From Pontibacter chinhatensis (GTDB lineage: Bacteria; Bacteroidota; Bacteroidia; Cytophagales; Hymenobacteraceae), in contig NZ_FOOT01000002.1 in assembly GCF_900113285.1 (NCBI RefSeq), forward strand, positions 620,001-684,000: a stretch of DNA of 64,000 nucleotides, in the 5' to 3' direction. The notes beneath the pieces are model-generated. The model saw only the letters and a program-made list of their open reading frames with translations, made no database searches and was not told the DNA's origin. The position numbers and the translations under genes were made by a program. Positions 53,703 to 63,039 of this stretch are shown here, piece by piece. The stretch's first letter is position 1; every line of letters starts with the position of its first letter.

Positions 53703-54347
53703 TTATAGTTTAACAAACGTTCGAAGAGCGGTACCATAGCCAGAGTTTATAACGACCCAGCTGTAACTTACCCCCGGAATAACGGTGGCATCAACCGCGG
53801 CGAATTCGCTGCCTTGCACATCTTGCGGAGGAACCCCAATCATGCCAACATCGTAGTGGTAAAACCTGACCGTAGTGGCAGGCCCCGGAGCAGCAACACC
53901 TCCGACATTATTCGTTTCAAACAAGCCGGGTTCAATCTGTGTCACGGTAGAGATTCCCCGGTCGCCTACGGTGCGCTGGTACTGCCCACTTAAATCGATG
54001 GCAGCTGCTTCGGGCGTAACAACACCCACGTACCTTCTCTCCGATGTGGAGAATCCATCCTGATTGACAGCGGTATACGTGAGCACATAAACGCCGGGCA
54101 CGCTCGTATCGACAGAGCCAGAGGTGGTAAAATCGATGGCTGTTTCGCCTTCAAAAGCCTCTGCCCCCGCATCCGTGAAGGTTTCCCCAACCTGCAGCAC
54201 CTCCCACTGGTCTCCCAGCAGCGTGACGACAGGATAAGTAGTTACAAACGAAACATTTGCCGTTTCATCATCTTTCTCGCAGCCAGGCAAAAGGAGCGCC
54301 ATCACCGAGAGCATGGCTGCCATGAAGGTTTTATTGATGCTTTTCAT
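53703..54347 (-). CDS. Surface lipoprotein with Ig-like (DUF5011/5012-type) domain
   Basis: The signal peptide ends at Cys23 after LLPG, followed by EKDDE, which fits a surface-export signal. Residues about 35-110 form an Ig-like domain (GETFTDAGAEAFEG, then SVDTSVPGVYVLTYTAVNQDG), typical of DUF5011/DUF5012. The second half is unrecognised. It is third in the operon after SusD, 24 bases away. Confidence 0.85.
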   Translation of the reverse strand: MKSINKTFMAAMLSVMALLLPGCEKDDETANVSFVTTYPVVTLLGDQWEVLQVGETFTDAGAEAFEGETAIDFTTSGSVDTSVPGVYVLTYTAVNQDGFSTSERRYVGVVTPEAAAIDLSGQYQRTVGDRGISTVTQIEPGLFETNNVGGVAAPGPATTVRFYHYDVGMIGVPPQDVQGSEFAAVDATVIPGVSYSWVVINSGYGTALRTFVKL

Positions 54348-54371
54348 CTTTCCTCAAGTTTATGTTTCACA

Positions 54372-55853
54372 TTAGTCCTTCACGTCCCACCACACCGGTA
54401 TGCTGATTTCTATCAGGCCCGGGTAATTCTGGTTTCGGATCGATTCCGTGTTTGGGTACACCAGGCGCTTGGGTATTACTCCGGCAGCCAGGTTAGATGC
54501 CGCAGAAGGGTCTATAAAGCCTGGATATCCTGTTCTCCTGTACTCTGTCCAGGACTCAAAACCTTGGACCCCGTTAAAGGAAACCCACTTCTGCGTAATA
54601 ATTTGCTCCACCTGCGCCTCTACATCGGCCCCAACCGGATAGGCTACTCCTGGCTGTTGCAGCAACTGATCTACTTGCGCCACATCCTCTCCCAGGTAGT
54701 CAAAGGAGGCCCTAATGCCCTGGGCGTACAGTTCGGCCGCATCGCCACCAGCACCACCAGTCCAGCCACGTGCCACAGCCTCAGCCTGCAGGAAGAAGCT
54801 CTCGGCGGCGGTTATAAAGGGAATCGCGGTGGTAGGACTGGCCACTGCCGGCCCAGGCTTCGACACAGAGTTGGATTGGTTACCAGTCCTGTCAGGGGTA
54901 CATTCCACGCCCTGGTCTACACCGACAAAGCTTCCTGCTGCCGCGCCCGTTTCTGCCGGAGCGTAAAAGTCGCTGAGCCGTGGATCATTGGTCTCCTGCA
55001 GGAATTCCAGGGAGGTATTGCTGGCTACCACGTCCACCCCGCCCCGGAACACCACCTGAGTTTGGTAGAAAGGGTTCCGGTTCTGGGTCTGGTCAGCAAA
55101 CTCTACGTCGCCGGTTTCGCCTATCTGCAGAAACTCCGCCCCACTGGCATACATAGCCTGAATGCCGCTTTGGGCAACATCTGGCCGAACGTATGCCTGA
55201 CGCAGGTAAATCTTGAGTTTGAGCGTGTTGCCGAACCTGCGCCAGCGCCCCATGTCTCCGCCATACACCAGGTCAGCACTACCGACCTCCGTATCAGCCC
55301 CCTCATCGATCAGCGCCAGAGCCGAATCCAGCTGCACGATAAACAGGTCGTATATCTCCTGTTGTGCCTGGTAGGATGGGTTCGGGTCATCCAACCCGGT
55401 CAATGCCGTGGTATAAGGTACATCGCCCCAGGCGTCTGTAATCACCTGCATTGTGTACACTTCCATGATGCGGCCAATCGCTTCCGCGTTTCGGTCGCCA
55501 TCCTCTCTGGCCTGGTCGCTCACAAACCGGAAGTCTTGCAGGGCACCGGCGTACAACTCACCCCACACACGGGCATCGTAGTCTGAGGAGGTTATCTCAT
55601 AGAGTTCCAGGTCGCAGTACTGGTTGGCGGCGCCGGCCTGGGTCCAGTGCTGGGCGAAGAAGTTGCCCAAAAACTGAAACTGGTTGCCCAGCACATAGGC
55701 CAGTTCCCCTTGTGCCGCCGGCAGGGTCAGTGCCGGCGTAGAGGTTGGCGGGTTGTTGGGGTCCACGTTTATGTCGAGGTAGTCGTCGCAAGCTGTAAAG
55801 CCGAGAGACAAGGCCAATAATACAGCAAGCCCTTTTATAAATTGCTTTTTCAT
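54372..55853 (-). CDS. SusD/RagB-like nutrient-binding lipoprotein
   Basis: The signal peptide ends at Cys22 after GFTA. The mature part starts DDYLDINVDPNNPP, as in SusD-like_2 (PF12771) proteins, with TPR-like helices in the middle. SusD forms the lid over the SusC transporter at the cell surface. The 493-residue length is normal. It lies 21 bases after susC in the operon. Confidence 0.92.
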   Translation of the reverse strand: MKKQFIKGLAVLLALSLGFTACDDYLDINVDPNNPPTSTPALTLPAAQGELAYVLGNQFQFLGNFFAQHWTQAGAANQYCDLELYEITSSDYDARVWGELYAGALQDFRFVSDQAREDGDRNAEAIGRIMEVYTMQVITDAWGDVPYTTALTGLDDPNPSYQAQQEIYDLFIVQLDSALALIDEGADTEVGSADLVYGGDMGRWRRFGNTLKLKIYLRQAYVRPDVAQSGIQAMYASGAEFLQIGETGDVEFADQTQNRNPFYQTQVVFRGGVDVVASNTSLEFLQETNDPRLSDFYAPAETGAAAGSFVGVDQGVECTPDRTGNQSNSVSKPGPAVASPTTAIPFITAAESFFLQAEAVARGWTGGAGGDAAELYAQGIRASFDYLGEDVAQVDQLLQQPGVAYPVGADVEAQVEQIITQKWVSFNGVQGFESWTEYRRTGYPGFIDPSAASNLAAGVIPKRLVYPNTESIRNQNYPGLIEISIPVWWDVKD

Positions 55854-55874
55854 GATTTTCTCGTCTTCGGTTCT

Positions 55875-58800
55875 TTAGAAAGTAACTCTGAGGTTGGCGC
55901 CCCAGGAGCGGGTGCTTGGGTAACTGCTGAACTCATAGCCCTGCAGGTTGCCGTTGCCAAAGCTGTTCACCTCAGGGTCTATGTAGGTGTTCTCATCCGG
56001 CGTCCACAGCACCAGGTTACGGCCGGAAAGGCCTACCTCTATGTTACCGAAGAAGGTTTTTTCAGTAATGGCCCTGGGCAGGCTGTAAGAGATACTTACC
56101 TCCCTTAGCTTGGTAAATGAGGCATCTATGATGTTGGTGCCTTCCGGCAGGTTACCCCAGTATTCGTACAGGTTGGAGTTGGTGAGCGGTGTGGTATTCT
56201 CAATATACTCATCGCTGTTACCTACCTGCACCACAGAGTTAGGGATGATGTATGGCTGACGGTCGTTGAAGAGCGTTTCAGGGGCAGTACCGGCAAAGCG
56301 TTGGGTACCCCGGGTTCTGGAGTAAATCTTGCCTCCCTGCCGTGTATCAAACACCACCGACATGCGCAGGCCTTTGTAGCGGAAGGTATTCACCAGGCCG
56401 CCCTGCCAGTCAGGTTGTATGCTGCCCTGGTAGGTTTGCTCGGTCGCCAGGCGGGGCCGTCCGGTCGAAGGGTTCACCACAATGCGTCCCTGCGGGTCGC
56501 GCAGGAAGTCCTCTGCCAGGAATGTACCATACGGCCTTCCTTCTGAGATAACCAGGGCCGCTGAAGACAAACCACCTAAGGAAATCTCATTATCGCCAGC
56601 CACGTCCTCTACAGTGTTTTCGTTCTTGGTGAAGTTCACACTGATGTCCCAGCTAAAGTCCCCTATCTCAATTGGGATACCTCCTACCAACAGCTCTACG
56701 CCCTCGTTTCGGATGGTGGCTGCGTTAAGGAATGCAGAGCCGAAGCCTGTCGCGAAAGAAAGCGGCACGTTGATGATCTGGTCTGTTGATTTGGAGTTAT
56801 AGTAGGCGGCGTCCACGCGCAGGCGCTCGTTAAAGAAGCGCATATCGGCCCCCACCTCCCAGGAACTCGTGTTCTCCGGCTCCAGGTTAGCGTTGCCAAT
56901 GACGTTGCTCACCTCAAAGCCAGGCAAGCCGGCAAACGGGAAGTTCAGGTCTGTGCCAGCAAAACCGTCGCTGATGTTGCCCGAAACAAACACCGAACGT
57001 GTGCTGTAAGGCAGCGCATCGTTACCCACGTTAGCGTAGTTGGCCCTGATCTTGGCGAAGTTGATTGGTGTGGTCTCAGCCAAGCCAAAGGCCTCCGCCG
57101 CATCAAAAGCCAGGTTTACAGACGGATAGAAGAAGCTGTTATCGTCTATGGGCAAGGTAGAAGACCAGTCGTTACGGCCAGTTACCTCCAGCCAAAGGAA
57201 GTTTCGGTAGCCCAGCTTGGCAGAGCCGTAAATACCTACCAGCCTTCTCTTATCGCGGAAACTAACGGTAAGCGGCGTACCGATAATGTTGCTCAGGGAC
57301 CTGAACTCGTTGTTTGCCAGCGCGTCGGCAGTGGCTGTCAGGTCGTCGTTTTCCCGCTGGTTGATGTTGTTACCAACCAGCAAATCCAGTGTCAGGATAT
57401 CAGACAAGTCCCTGTTGTAGCTCACGATAAGGTCTGAGTTTACTTCCCTGTAGTAGACCTGGCGCTCTGCGTACATACCGTTGTCGTTGTTCGCGGCGTT
57501 TTGCCCCTGCACGTTGCGGATGGCCATAAACTGCTTACGGCGGTCTGTATAGAAGTCTGTACCGATTCTGTAAGTCACGTTAAGGCCCTCCATGATATCA
57601 TACCCCAGGGTGATGTTACCAAACAGGCGGTCCACCTCGTTTTCGTATGTCTGGTTTCTCAGCGACCAGTAGGGGTTAATGGTATAGGGGGAGTAAAAGC
57701 CCGCCTCATCGTTAAAGGGACTCTCCAGGTCTTCCAGCTCACGTACCGGAATATCGCGCGGCGTCTGTATAATCTGGTTGAAAACCGAGTTACCCTGCCC
57801 GGTTAAGGCAAAGTCGCCCCCAGACTTGGTATAGGTAAGAGACACAGTGGAGTTAAACTTGTTGAGCAGCTTGGTGCTACCCTTTACGGCCAGGGAATGG
57901 CGGCTATACTCGGTGGTTGGTACCACACCCTCTTGCTGTGTTGTAGAGTAAGACGCATAGTAAGTGGCATTATCGGCAGCACCGGATAGCGAAACCGTGT
58001 TGGTCCAGTTATAGCCGTAGTCGAAGAACTCCTTAATGTTATCCTCCAGCGCAGAGTATGGCTTCACGCGCTGCTGCCCGTCTATTATCTGGCCCCATGG
58101 CAAAAGCTCTCCGGTAAAGCGTGGGCCCCAGCTGGTGTTTTCCAGCAGGTCCGGTGCACCGAAGAAGCCCTGGCCATAGCGGTTCTGCAGTTCCGGGTAG
58201 CGCAGGATATCCTCCACAGTATAGGAGGTCAGGTAGGTGATCTCCGCCTTTTTAGTGGCTCCCCTGCCTGATTTCGTTGTGATCATGATTACCCCGTTGG
58301 CGGCTCGGGCACCGTAAAGCGCCGCTGCAGCCGGGCCTTTCAGGATGTTGATAGACTCAATATCATCCGGGTTGATGTCGTTGGCGCGGTTACCCACGTC
58401 CACACCAGCATTCAGAGCGTCAGTTGTTCCGCTGGCGCTGTTATCCACAGGGATACCATCTATCACAAAAAGGGCCTGGTTGCTCTGCGAGATGGATTTG
58501 GCGCCACGGATTACCACACGCGTGGAGGCACCCGGGCCTCCGCCCTGACTCTGGATGTTTACACCGGCAACCTTCCCTTGCAGTGCGTTGGCCACGCTGC
58601 GTTCGCGGCCCTGGGTTATCTGCTCTGAGCCCACCTGTTGCGTGGCATAACCCAGCGTTCTTTCTTCCTCCTCGCGGCCGAGGGCGGTTACCACCACTTC
58701 CTGCAGCTGCTCGGAGTCCAGCCCCATGGCTACATTAATAGTAGTGGCATTCCCTATTTCCCGAACCACCTCGGCATACCCTAAGAAGCGAAAAACCAGC

Positions 58801-59015
58801 GTATTAGCGTTTTCAGGAACATTAAGTGTAAACTCCCCGCTGGCACCGGTTGTAGTACCCACGGTTGTGCCCTGTACAATCACCGCCACCCCAGGCAAAG
58901 GCTGTCCGGACTCCTGATCCGTTACCTGTCCCGACACCGTTCTGGCTCCTTGAGTATAGCCCAACAGTGGCAAAAGCAACGCCAGCATTAGACTAAGTAG
59001 TAGAACCTTTTTCAT
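55875..59015 (-). CDS. SusC/RagA-like TonB-linked outer-membrane transporter
   Basis: The ATG at 59015 gives MKKVLLLSLMLALLLPLLG, a signal peptide; a GTG two codons upstream is less likely. A CarboxypepD_reg domain (GQVTDQESGQPLPGVAVIV) is followed by the TonB-box-like EVVVTALG, the SusC plug (NVQSQGG-type, VIRGAKSISQSNQALFVIDG) and a barrel ending in aromatic residues. It is the first gene of a four-gene operon with SusD and two surface lipoproteins. Nutrient class is unknown, but see the finding on gene order. Confidence 0.94.
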   Translation of the reverse strand: MKKVLLLSLMLALLLPLLGYTQGARTVSGQVTDQESGQPLPGVAVIVQGTTVGTTTGASGEFTLNVPENANTLVFRFLGYAEVVREIGNATTINVAMGLDSEQLQEVVVTALGREEEERTLGYATQQVGSEQITQGRERSVANALQGKVAGVNIQSQGGGPGASTRVVIRGAKSISQSNQALFVIDGIPVDNSASGTTDALNAGVDVGNRANDINPDDIESINILKGPAAAALYGARAANGVIMITTKSGRGATKKAEITYLTSYTVEDILRYPELQNRYGQGFFGAPDLLENTSWGPRFTGELLPWGQIIDGQQRVKPYSALEDNIKEFFDYGYNWTNTVSLSGAADNATYYASYSTTQQEGVVPTTEYSRHSLAVKGSTKLLNKFNSTVSLTYTKSGGDFALTGQGNSVFNQIIQTPRDIPVRELEDLESPFNDEAGFYSPYTINPYWSLRNQTYENEVDRLFGNITLGYDIMEGLNVTYRIGTDFYTDRRKQFMAIRNVQGQNAANNDNGMYAERQVYYREVNSDLIVSYNRDLSDILTLDLLVGNNINQRENDDLTATADALANNEFRSLSNIIGTPLTVSFRDKRRLVGIYGSAKLGYRNFLWLEVTGRNDWSSTLPIDDNSFFYPSVNLAFDAAEAFGLAETTPINFAKIRANYANVGNDALPYSTRSVFVSGNISDGFAGTDLNFPFAGLPGFEVSNVIGNANLEPENTSSWEVGADMRFFNERLRVDAAYYNSKSTDQIINVPLSFATGFGSAFLNAATIRNEGVELLVGGIPIEIGDFSWDISVNFTKNENTVEDVAGDNEISLGGLSSAALVISEGRPYGTFLAEDFLRDPQGRIVVNPSTGRPRLATEQTYQGSIQPDWQGGLVNTFRYKGLRMSVVFDTRQGGKIYSRTRGTQRFAGTAPETLFNDRQPYIIPNSVVQVGNSDEYIENTTPLTNSNLYEYWGNLPEGTNIIDASFTKLREVSISYSLPRAITEKTFFGNIEVGLSGRNLVLWTPDENTYIDPEVNSFGNGNLQGYEFSSYPSTRSWGANLRVTF

Positions 59016-59319
59016 AAGCACGTTTTTAGCTGTTTAACAAACTGTTACAGCTTAATTCTACGTACTTCCCCTCCGGCGCCTCTATCTAAATAATACAATT
59101 ATACAATAAATCAATACCAATAAACATCTTTTCGATGTCAACACACCAATTTCTTTAGTCGCTAAAAATCTATCCTAATTCAGCGGTTCTATACATTCCC
59201 TAAATCATTTAAACAATCTGCTCCGTACAAGTATGAATCCATATAATACAATATCAAGTAGTTATATAGAACACTATAGCACTTAATAAAGATAGAATCC
59301 TTCTGCTATTCCTGATGAA
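59016..59319. other. Intergenic region between divergent operons
   Basis: About 300 AT-rich bases contain no gene. It must hold the promoter for the SusCD operon and for the barrel gene at 59320. No TAnnTTTG box with a good -33 partner was identified. Confidence 0.5.
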
Positions 59320-60153
59320 ATGAAGCACAATTACACTGCTATACTTTTTATACTTCTCACCTCCGCGCTGCGGCATGCACAGGCTCAGGAACTGTGCAAT
59401 TTCGGGGCGCGTACGGCAGGCATGGGCTATACTTCGGTGGCGGTGGCGGATGTGTGGTCGGTGGCGAATAATACGGCAGGTATGGCTAACCTCACGGCGC
59501 CTGCCCTGGCCGTGTATGCGGCGAACAGGTTTGGGGAGCGCGCCTTTACCACGGTTGCCCTGCAGGCTGTTTATCCTACCCAAACGTATGGCACTTATGG
59601 CCTGAGTCTGAGCAGGTTTGGGGATGCGCTTTTTAGCCAGCAGCACGCCGGGCTGGGCGTGGCGCACAAGCTGGGGCAGTTCAGTCTGGGGGCCAAGGCT
59701 GATGTGTGGCAGGTAGCCGTGCAGGAGTATGGCAGCCAAAAGGCAGTGGCTTTCTCAGCAGGGGTGCAGGGCGAGATAGTACCTGATTTATACTTTGGTG
59801 CCTATGCCTTTAACCTGAACCAAGCCAGGTTAGCCTCCTTCGAGGATGAGCGCCTGCCCACCATCATGAAAGCCGGCCTCTCCTACCGCCCCACCTCGCG
59901 CCTGCTGCTGGCCGCCGAGACAGAGAAAAACATAGACCATAATGCTGATTTTAAGGCCGGGGCCGAGTATGCGCTCCTGCAGGACAGATTTATACTTCGC
60001 TCCGGCTTCAGCACCCTAACCGGCACTTTGAGTTTCGGGGCAGGCTTTGTGGCCAGGCAACTGCAGGTAGATTATGCCTTCGGCTCCACCACACCCATCG
60101 GCAACAGCCACCGTGTATCGGTGGGCTATACTTTCTCCAGGCAAAGCCAGTGA
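59320..60153 (+). CDS. PorV/PorQ-like outer-membrane beta-barrel protein
   Basis: The signal peptide ends near HAQAQ. The 277-residue protein is Ala/Gly-rich with alternating strands and the start LCNFGARTAGMGYTSVAVADVWSVANNTAGMA, which fits the PorV/FadL-like barrel group of Bacteroidota. PorV proteins take part in type IX secretion, but no other secretion gene lies nearby, so a different role is possible. A GTTAGAAAG tract begins 3 bases past the stop. A HhH-barrel gene follows 135 bases later. Confidence 0.78.
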   Translation: MKHNYTAILFILLTSALRHAQAQELCNFGARTAGMGYTSVAVADVWSVANNTAGMANLTAPALAVYAANRFGERAFTTVALQAVYPTQTYGTYGLSLSRFGDALFSQQHAGLGVAHKLGQFSLGAKADVWQVAVQEYGSQKAVAFSAGVQGEIVPDLYFGAYAFNLNQARLASFEDERLPTIMKAGLSYRPTSRLLLAAETEKNIDHNADFKAGAEYALLQDRFILRSGFSTLTGTLSFGAGFVARQLQVDYAFGSTTPIGNSHRVSVGYTFSRQSQ

Positions 60154-60156
60154 GGT

Positions 60157-60213
60157 AGAGAGTTGGGGAGTTTAGGAGTTAGAAAGTTAGAAGGTTTGGA
60201 AGTTAGAAAGTGA
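60157..60213 (+). repeat. GTTAGAAAG-type purine tract at a stop codon
   Basis: Units GTTGGGGA, GTTTAGGA, GTTAGAAA, GTTAGAAGG and GTTAGAAAG recur with a period of about 8-10. The tract starts three bases past the TGA of the barrel gene, in the same orientation as the gene. Confidence 0.8.
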
Positions 60214-60288
60214 AGAGGTGGTTTTATACTTCACCTTTTGTCTTTTATCAAACAATCCTTTGTCTAATAGTCGTTCGTCATCGCGCTT

Positions 60289-62379
60289 ATGAGAAGAGGC
60301 TTTTTTATACTTTGCTGCATGCTGCCGTGCCTGTCTCCGCTGCTGGCCCAGAACTACCCACGCCAAAGTATAGACCTGGACTTGCTGGTGCAGGAGCTGT
60401 TTGCCGAGCAGGACGATGAAAGCATCAGCTACGAAGACCTCTACGAAACCCTTTTCCAGTACTACCAGCGCCCAGTTAATCTGAATCGCACCACACCGGA
60501 GGAACTGGCCTCGCTATACTTGCTGTCGCGCCCGCAGATTGTAGCCTTCTTTAATTACCTGCAGGAGAACGGAGAACTGCTGAGCATCTACGAACTGCAG
60601 GCCATTCCGGGCTTCGATCTGGCCACCATTTACCGCCTCTTGCCCTTCGTGCAGGTGCCGGACGCGGGCCTGCAATCCGACGCGCGGCCGCTCTGGCAAC
60701 GCATGGTCGGGGAGGACAACAACGCACTTATACTTCGCTACGAGCGCACGCTGCAACAGCGCCGCGGTTATACTTCCATCGACAGTACCAGCCGCTCCAC
60801 CACCCGCTACCTGGGTTCGCCGGAGAAGCTATACTTGCGCTACCGCATCAGTCATGCCCGCGACTATAGCTTTGGCATTACGGCCGAGAAGGACGCCGGC
60901 GAGCAATTTACCTGGAGCCCCAGCACCCGCCGCTACGGCTTCGATTTCTATACCTTGCACTTACAGCTCTACAACAAAGGGCGCTTTAAAACCATTGCTT
61001 TGGGCGACTACCAGCTGCAGTTCGGGCAGGGCTTGCTGCTCTCCTCGGGCTATAGCGTGGGCAAGGGCGGCGAGACGATTACCACCGTCAGCAGGCCGAA
61101 CCTGGGCATTCGGCCCTATAGTTCGGTGCTGGAGTATGCCTTTATGCGTGGCGGGGCGGTAACGTATACTTTAGGAAGTATAGATGTGACGGCGTTCTAC
61201 TCGAACAAGCTCGTGGACGCTAACCTCCAAACCCAACTCGACACGCTCGACAGAGAAGAGCAGGTTTTTACCGGTATTCAGACTTCAGGTTTCCACCGCA
61301 CGCCCACCGAACTGGCTAACAAAGACGCCGTGCGGGAGCAAGTATACGGTGGCAGCGCCCAGTACCGATCTGCGGACAAAACTCTCTCTATAGGCGTTAC
61401 GGCACTGGGCACGCATTATAATGCTGCTATCCGCAAGGCAGGGGCACCTTACCAGCGGTTCGAGTTTGGCGGAACCCATAACTATAACTTGGGTACCAAC
61501 TACAGCTACACCTGGCAGAATGTATACTTGTTCGGCGAGACAGCCATGAGCAAAAGCGGCGGCTTGGGAAGTATAAACGGGCTCATCGCTAACCTGGCCC
61601 GGAACGTGGAGCTCTCGATGCTGTACCGCTACTACGCCCGCGATTTCCATACTTTTTATGGCAGTGCTTTCGGCGAGGGCACGCGCAACATCAACGAGCA
61701 GGGCTTTTACACCGGCATCAAGATAAAGCCCTTGCCGAAGTGGGAGGTTACCGCCTACTACGACAGGTTCCGGTTTCCGTGGCTGCGCTACCTGGTGGAT
61801 GCCCCCTCGCATGGCGATGAGTATTTGGTGCACTTATACTTCCGACCCAACCGCCAGAGCAGCCTGTATGCGCAGATGCGCCACGAGAGCAAGGGCCGTA
61901 ACCTGAGCGGCAACATCACCGCCATGGACTATGTGGCGCAGGCAGAGCGGCGCAACTACCTGTTATACTTCGAAACCTCGCCCACCCGCACGCTCAACCT
62001 CAAGTCGCGGGTACAGTTTGGCACTTATGCGCAGGAGTCGCCGCAGCAAACAGGGTACTTCATCTCGCAGGACGTGAACTTCACCTTCAGTAAACTCCGC
62101 CTCAGCACCCGCTACGCCCTCTTCGACACCGATAGCTACGATACCCGCCAGTATGCCTACGAGCGCGACGTGCTCTACGCCTTCTCCATCCCAGCCTTCA
62201 GCGGCCGCGGCACCCGCTTTTATACGTTGCTCCAGCTTCGCCCTCTCCGCGATCTGGACGTGTGGCTAAAGTATGGCCTCACGCATTACCGCGACCAGCA
62301 AAGTATAGGCAGTGGTCTGGAGATGATTGAAGGACCTAGAAGATCAGATGTGAAAGTGCAGGTGAGGTATAGGTTTTAG
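60289..62379 (+). CDS. Outer-membrane beta-barrel protein with ComEA-like helix-hairpin-helix domain
   Basis: The signal peptide ends near LLAQN. Residues about 62-120 resemble the ComEA-like helix-hairpin-helix fold (VNLNRTTPEELASLYLLSR, then LQENGELLSIYELQAIPGF), usually a DNA-binding module. From residue 150 on, repeated amphipathic strands suggest a large beta-barrel ending VQVRYRF. The combination is found in Bacteroidota and its function is not established. The gene holds thirteen AAGTATA/TATACTT heptamers in 2.1 kb. See the finding on possible DNA uptake. Confidence 0.78.
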   Translation: MRRGFFILCCMLPCLSPLLAQNYPRQSIDLDLLVQELFAEQDDESISYEDLYETLFQYYQRPVNLNRTTPEELASLYLLSRPQIVAFFNYLQENGELLSIYELQAIPGFDLATIYRLLPFVQVPDAGLQSDARPLWQRMVGEDNNALILRYERTLQQRRGYTSIDSTSRSTTRYLGSPEKLYLRYRISHARDYSFGITAEKDAGEQFTWSPSTRRYGFDFYTLHLQLYNKGRFKTIALGDYQLQFGQGLLLSSGYSVGKGGETITTVSRPNLGIRPYSSVLEYAFMRGGAVTYTLGSIDVTAFYSNKLVDANLQTQLDTLDREEQVFTGIQTSGFHRTPTELANKDAVREQVYGGSAQYRSADKTLSIGVTALGTHYNAAIRKAGAPYQRFEFGGTHNYNLGTNYSYTWQNVYLFGETAMSKSGGLGSINGLIANLARNVELSMLYRYYARDFHTFYGSAFGEGTRNINEQGFYTGIKIKPLPKWEVTAYYDRFRFPWLRYLVDAPSHGDEYLVHLYFRPNRQSSLYAQMRHESKGRNLSGNITAMDYVAQAERRNYLLYFETSPTRTLNLKSRVQFGTYAQESPQQTGYFISQDVNFTFSKLRLSTRYALFDTDSYDTRQYAYERDVLYAFSIPAFSGRGTRFYTLLQLRPLRDLDVWLKYGLTHYRDQQSIGSGLEMIEGPRRSDVKVQVRYRF

Positions 62380-62421
62380 TTACTTGGTTGCTAGCTTATC
62401 CTTGCCTGTCTATACTTCCCT

Positions 62422-62904
62422 AGCCCCTGCTTCCTTCTATTTGAACCGAGCTATCCTTACTAGCTGCCGTTCATCCTCCAGCCTTACTTAAGCTACTGTT
62501 GCATCTATACTTTCTGCCCTCCTAGGCCGGGAGGCCTCGCCTTCGGGCATCGCGCTGTCTACATTTCCTGCCCTCGTGCCTCAGGCTGCCTGCGGCACCG
62601 GAAATCTAGAAGGCGCTCAACCCAAAGGCTGGGAATCAGTTCGATAGCCGCTGCTTTTTGTTATCTCGACCTTCGGGAGAAATCTGTTTAGAATTCCCAT
62701 TAGGTCTCTCGCGCAGCTCCAGATGACAGAGAGAGAAGTAAGTATAAATTCCCCTCCTCGGAGGGGCTGGGGTGGGTTTATACTTTGTAGGGACAGGTCG
62801 CGACCTGTCCGCGCGAGAACTGACGCTATACGATTTATACTTTGGAAGTAGCAGTTACAAGCTCCCCACCTTAGACAAGGAGGGGTAGGGGTGGTTGGAC
62901 CCGG
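62422..62904 (-). repeat. Composite intergenic repeat, copy R4
   Basis: It is on the minus strand: the conserved element is at 62422-62655, the degenerate MITE-like element at 62660-62727, the palindrome GGACAGGTCGCGACCTGTCC at 62791-62810, and the CCGGGTCCAACCACCCC end near 62904. The conserved element starts 43 bases past the stop of the helix-hairpin-helix gene. Confidence 0.87.
62660..62727. repeat. MITE-like element, degenerate copy
   Basis: Left end GTTATCTCGA and right end TCCAGATGAC are degenerate versions of GTCATCTCGA/TCGAGATGAC. It is about 68 bp long. Confidence 0.7.
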
Positions 62905-63039
62905 CAAAGAATAGAACTAATTTATACTTTAGAAAAGGGTTAAGGATAGTTGAAGTACACTCCTCTGGGAGGCTAAGGGTAGTTAACAGTTTACCAGGGC
63001 CAGCCACAACCAAGCTTTTTTGCCAAGTTTAGCCAAAGG

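Larger units (their letters stand above)
62380..63039. other. Repeat-filled intergenic region
   Basis: About 660 bases hold copy R4 (62422-62904, minus orientation) and, on its right, AT-rich sequence before the sigma-factor gene end. No gene is present. Confidence 0.8.

Noticed and set aside
59320..60153. Calling the barrel protein a type IX secretion component
   Set aside because: The N-terminus looks PorV/PorQ-like, but no other secretion gene lies in the window and the match is by eye only.
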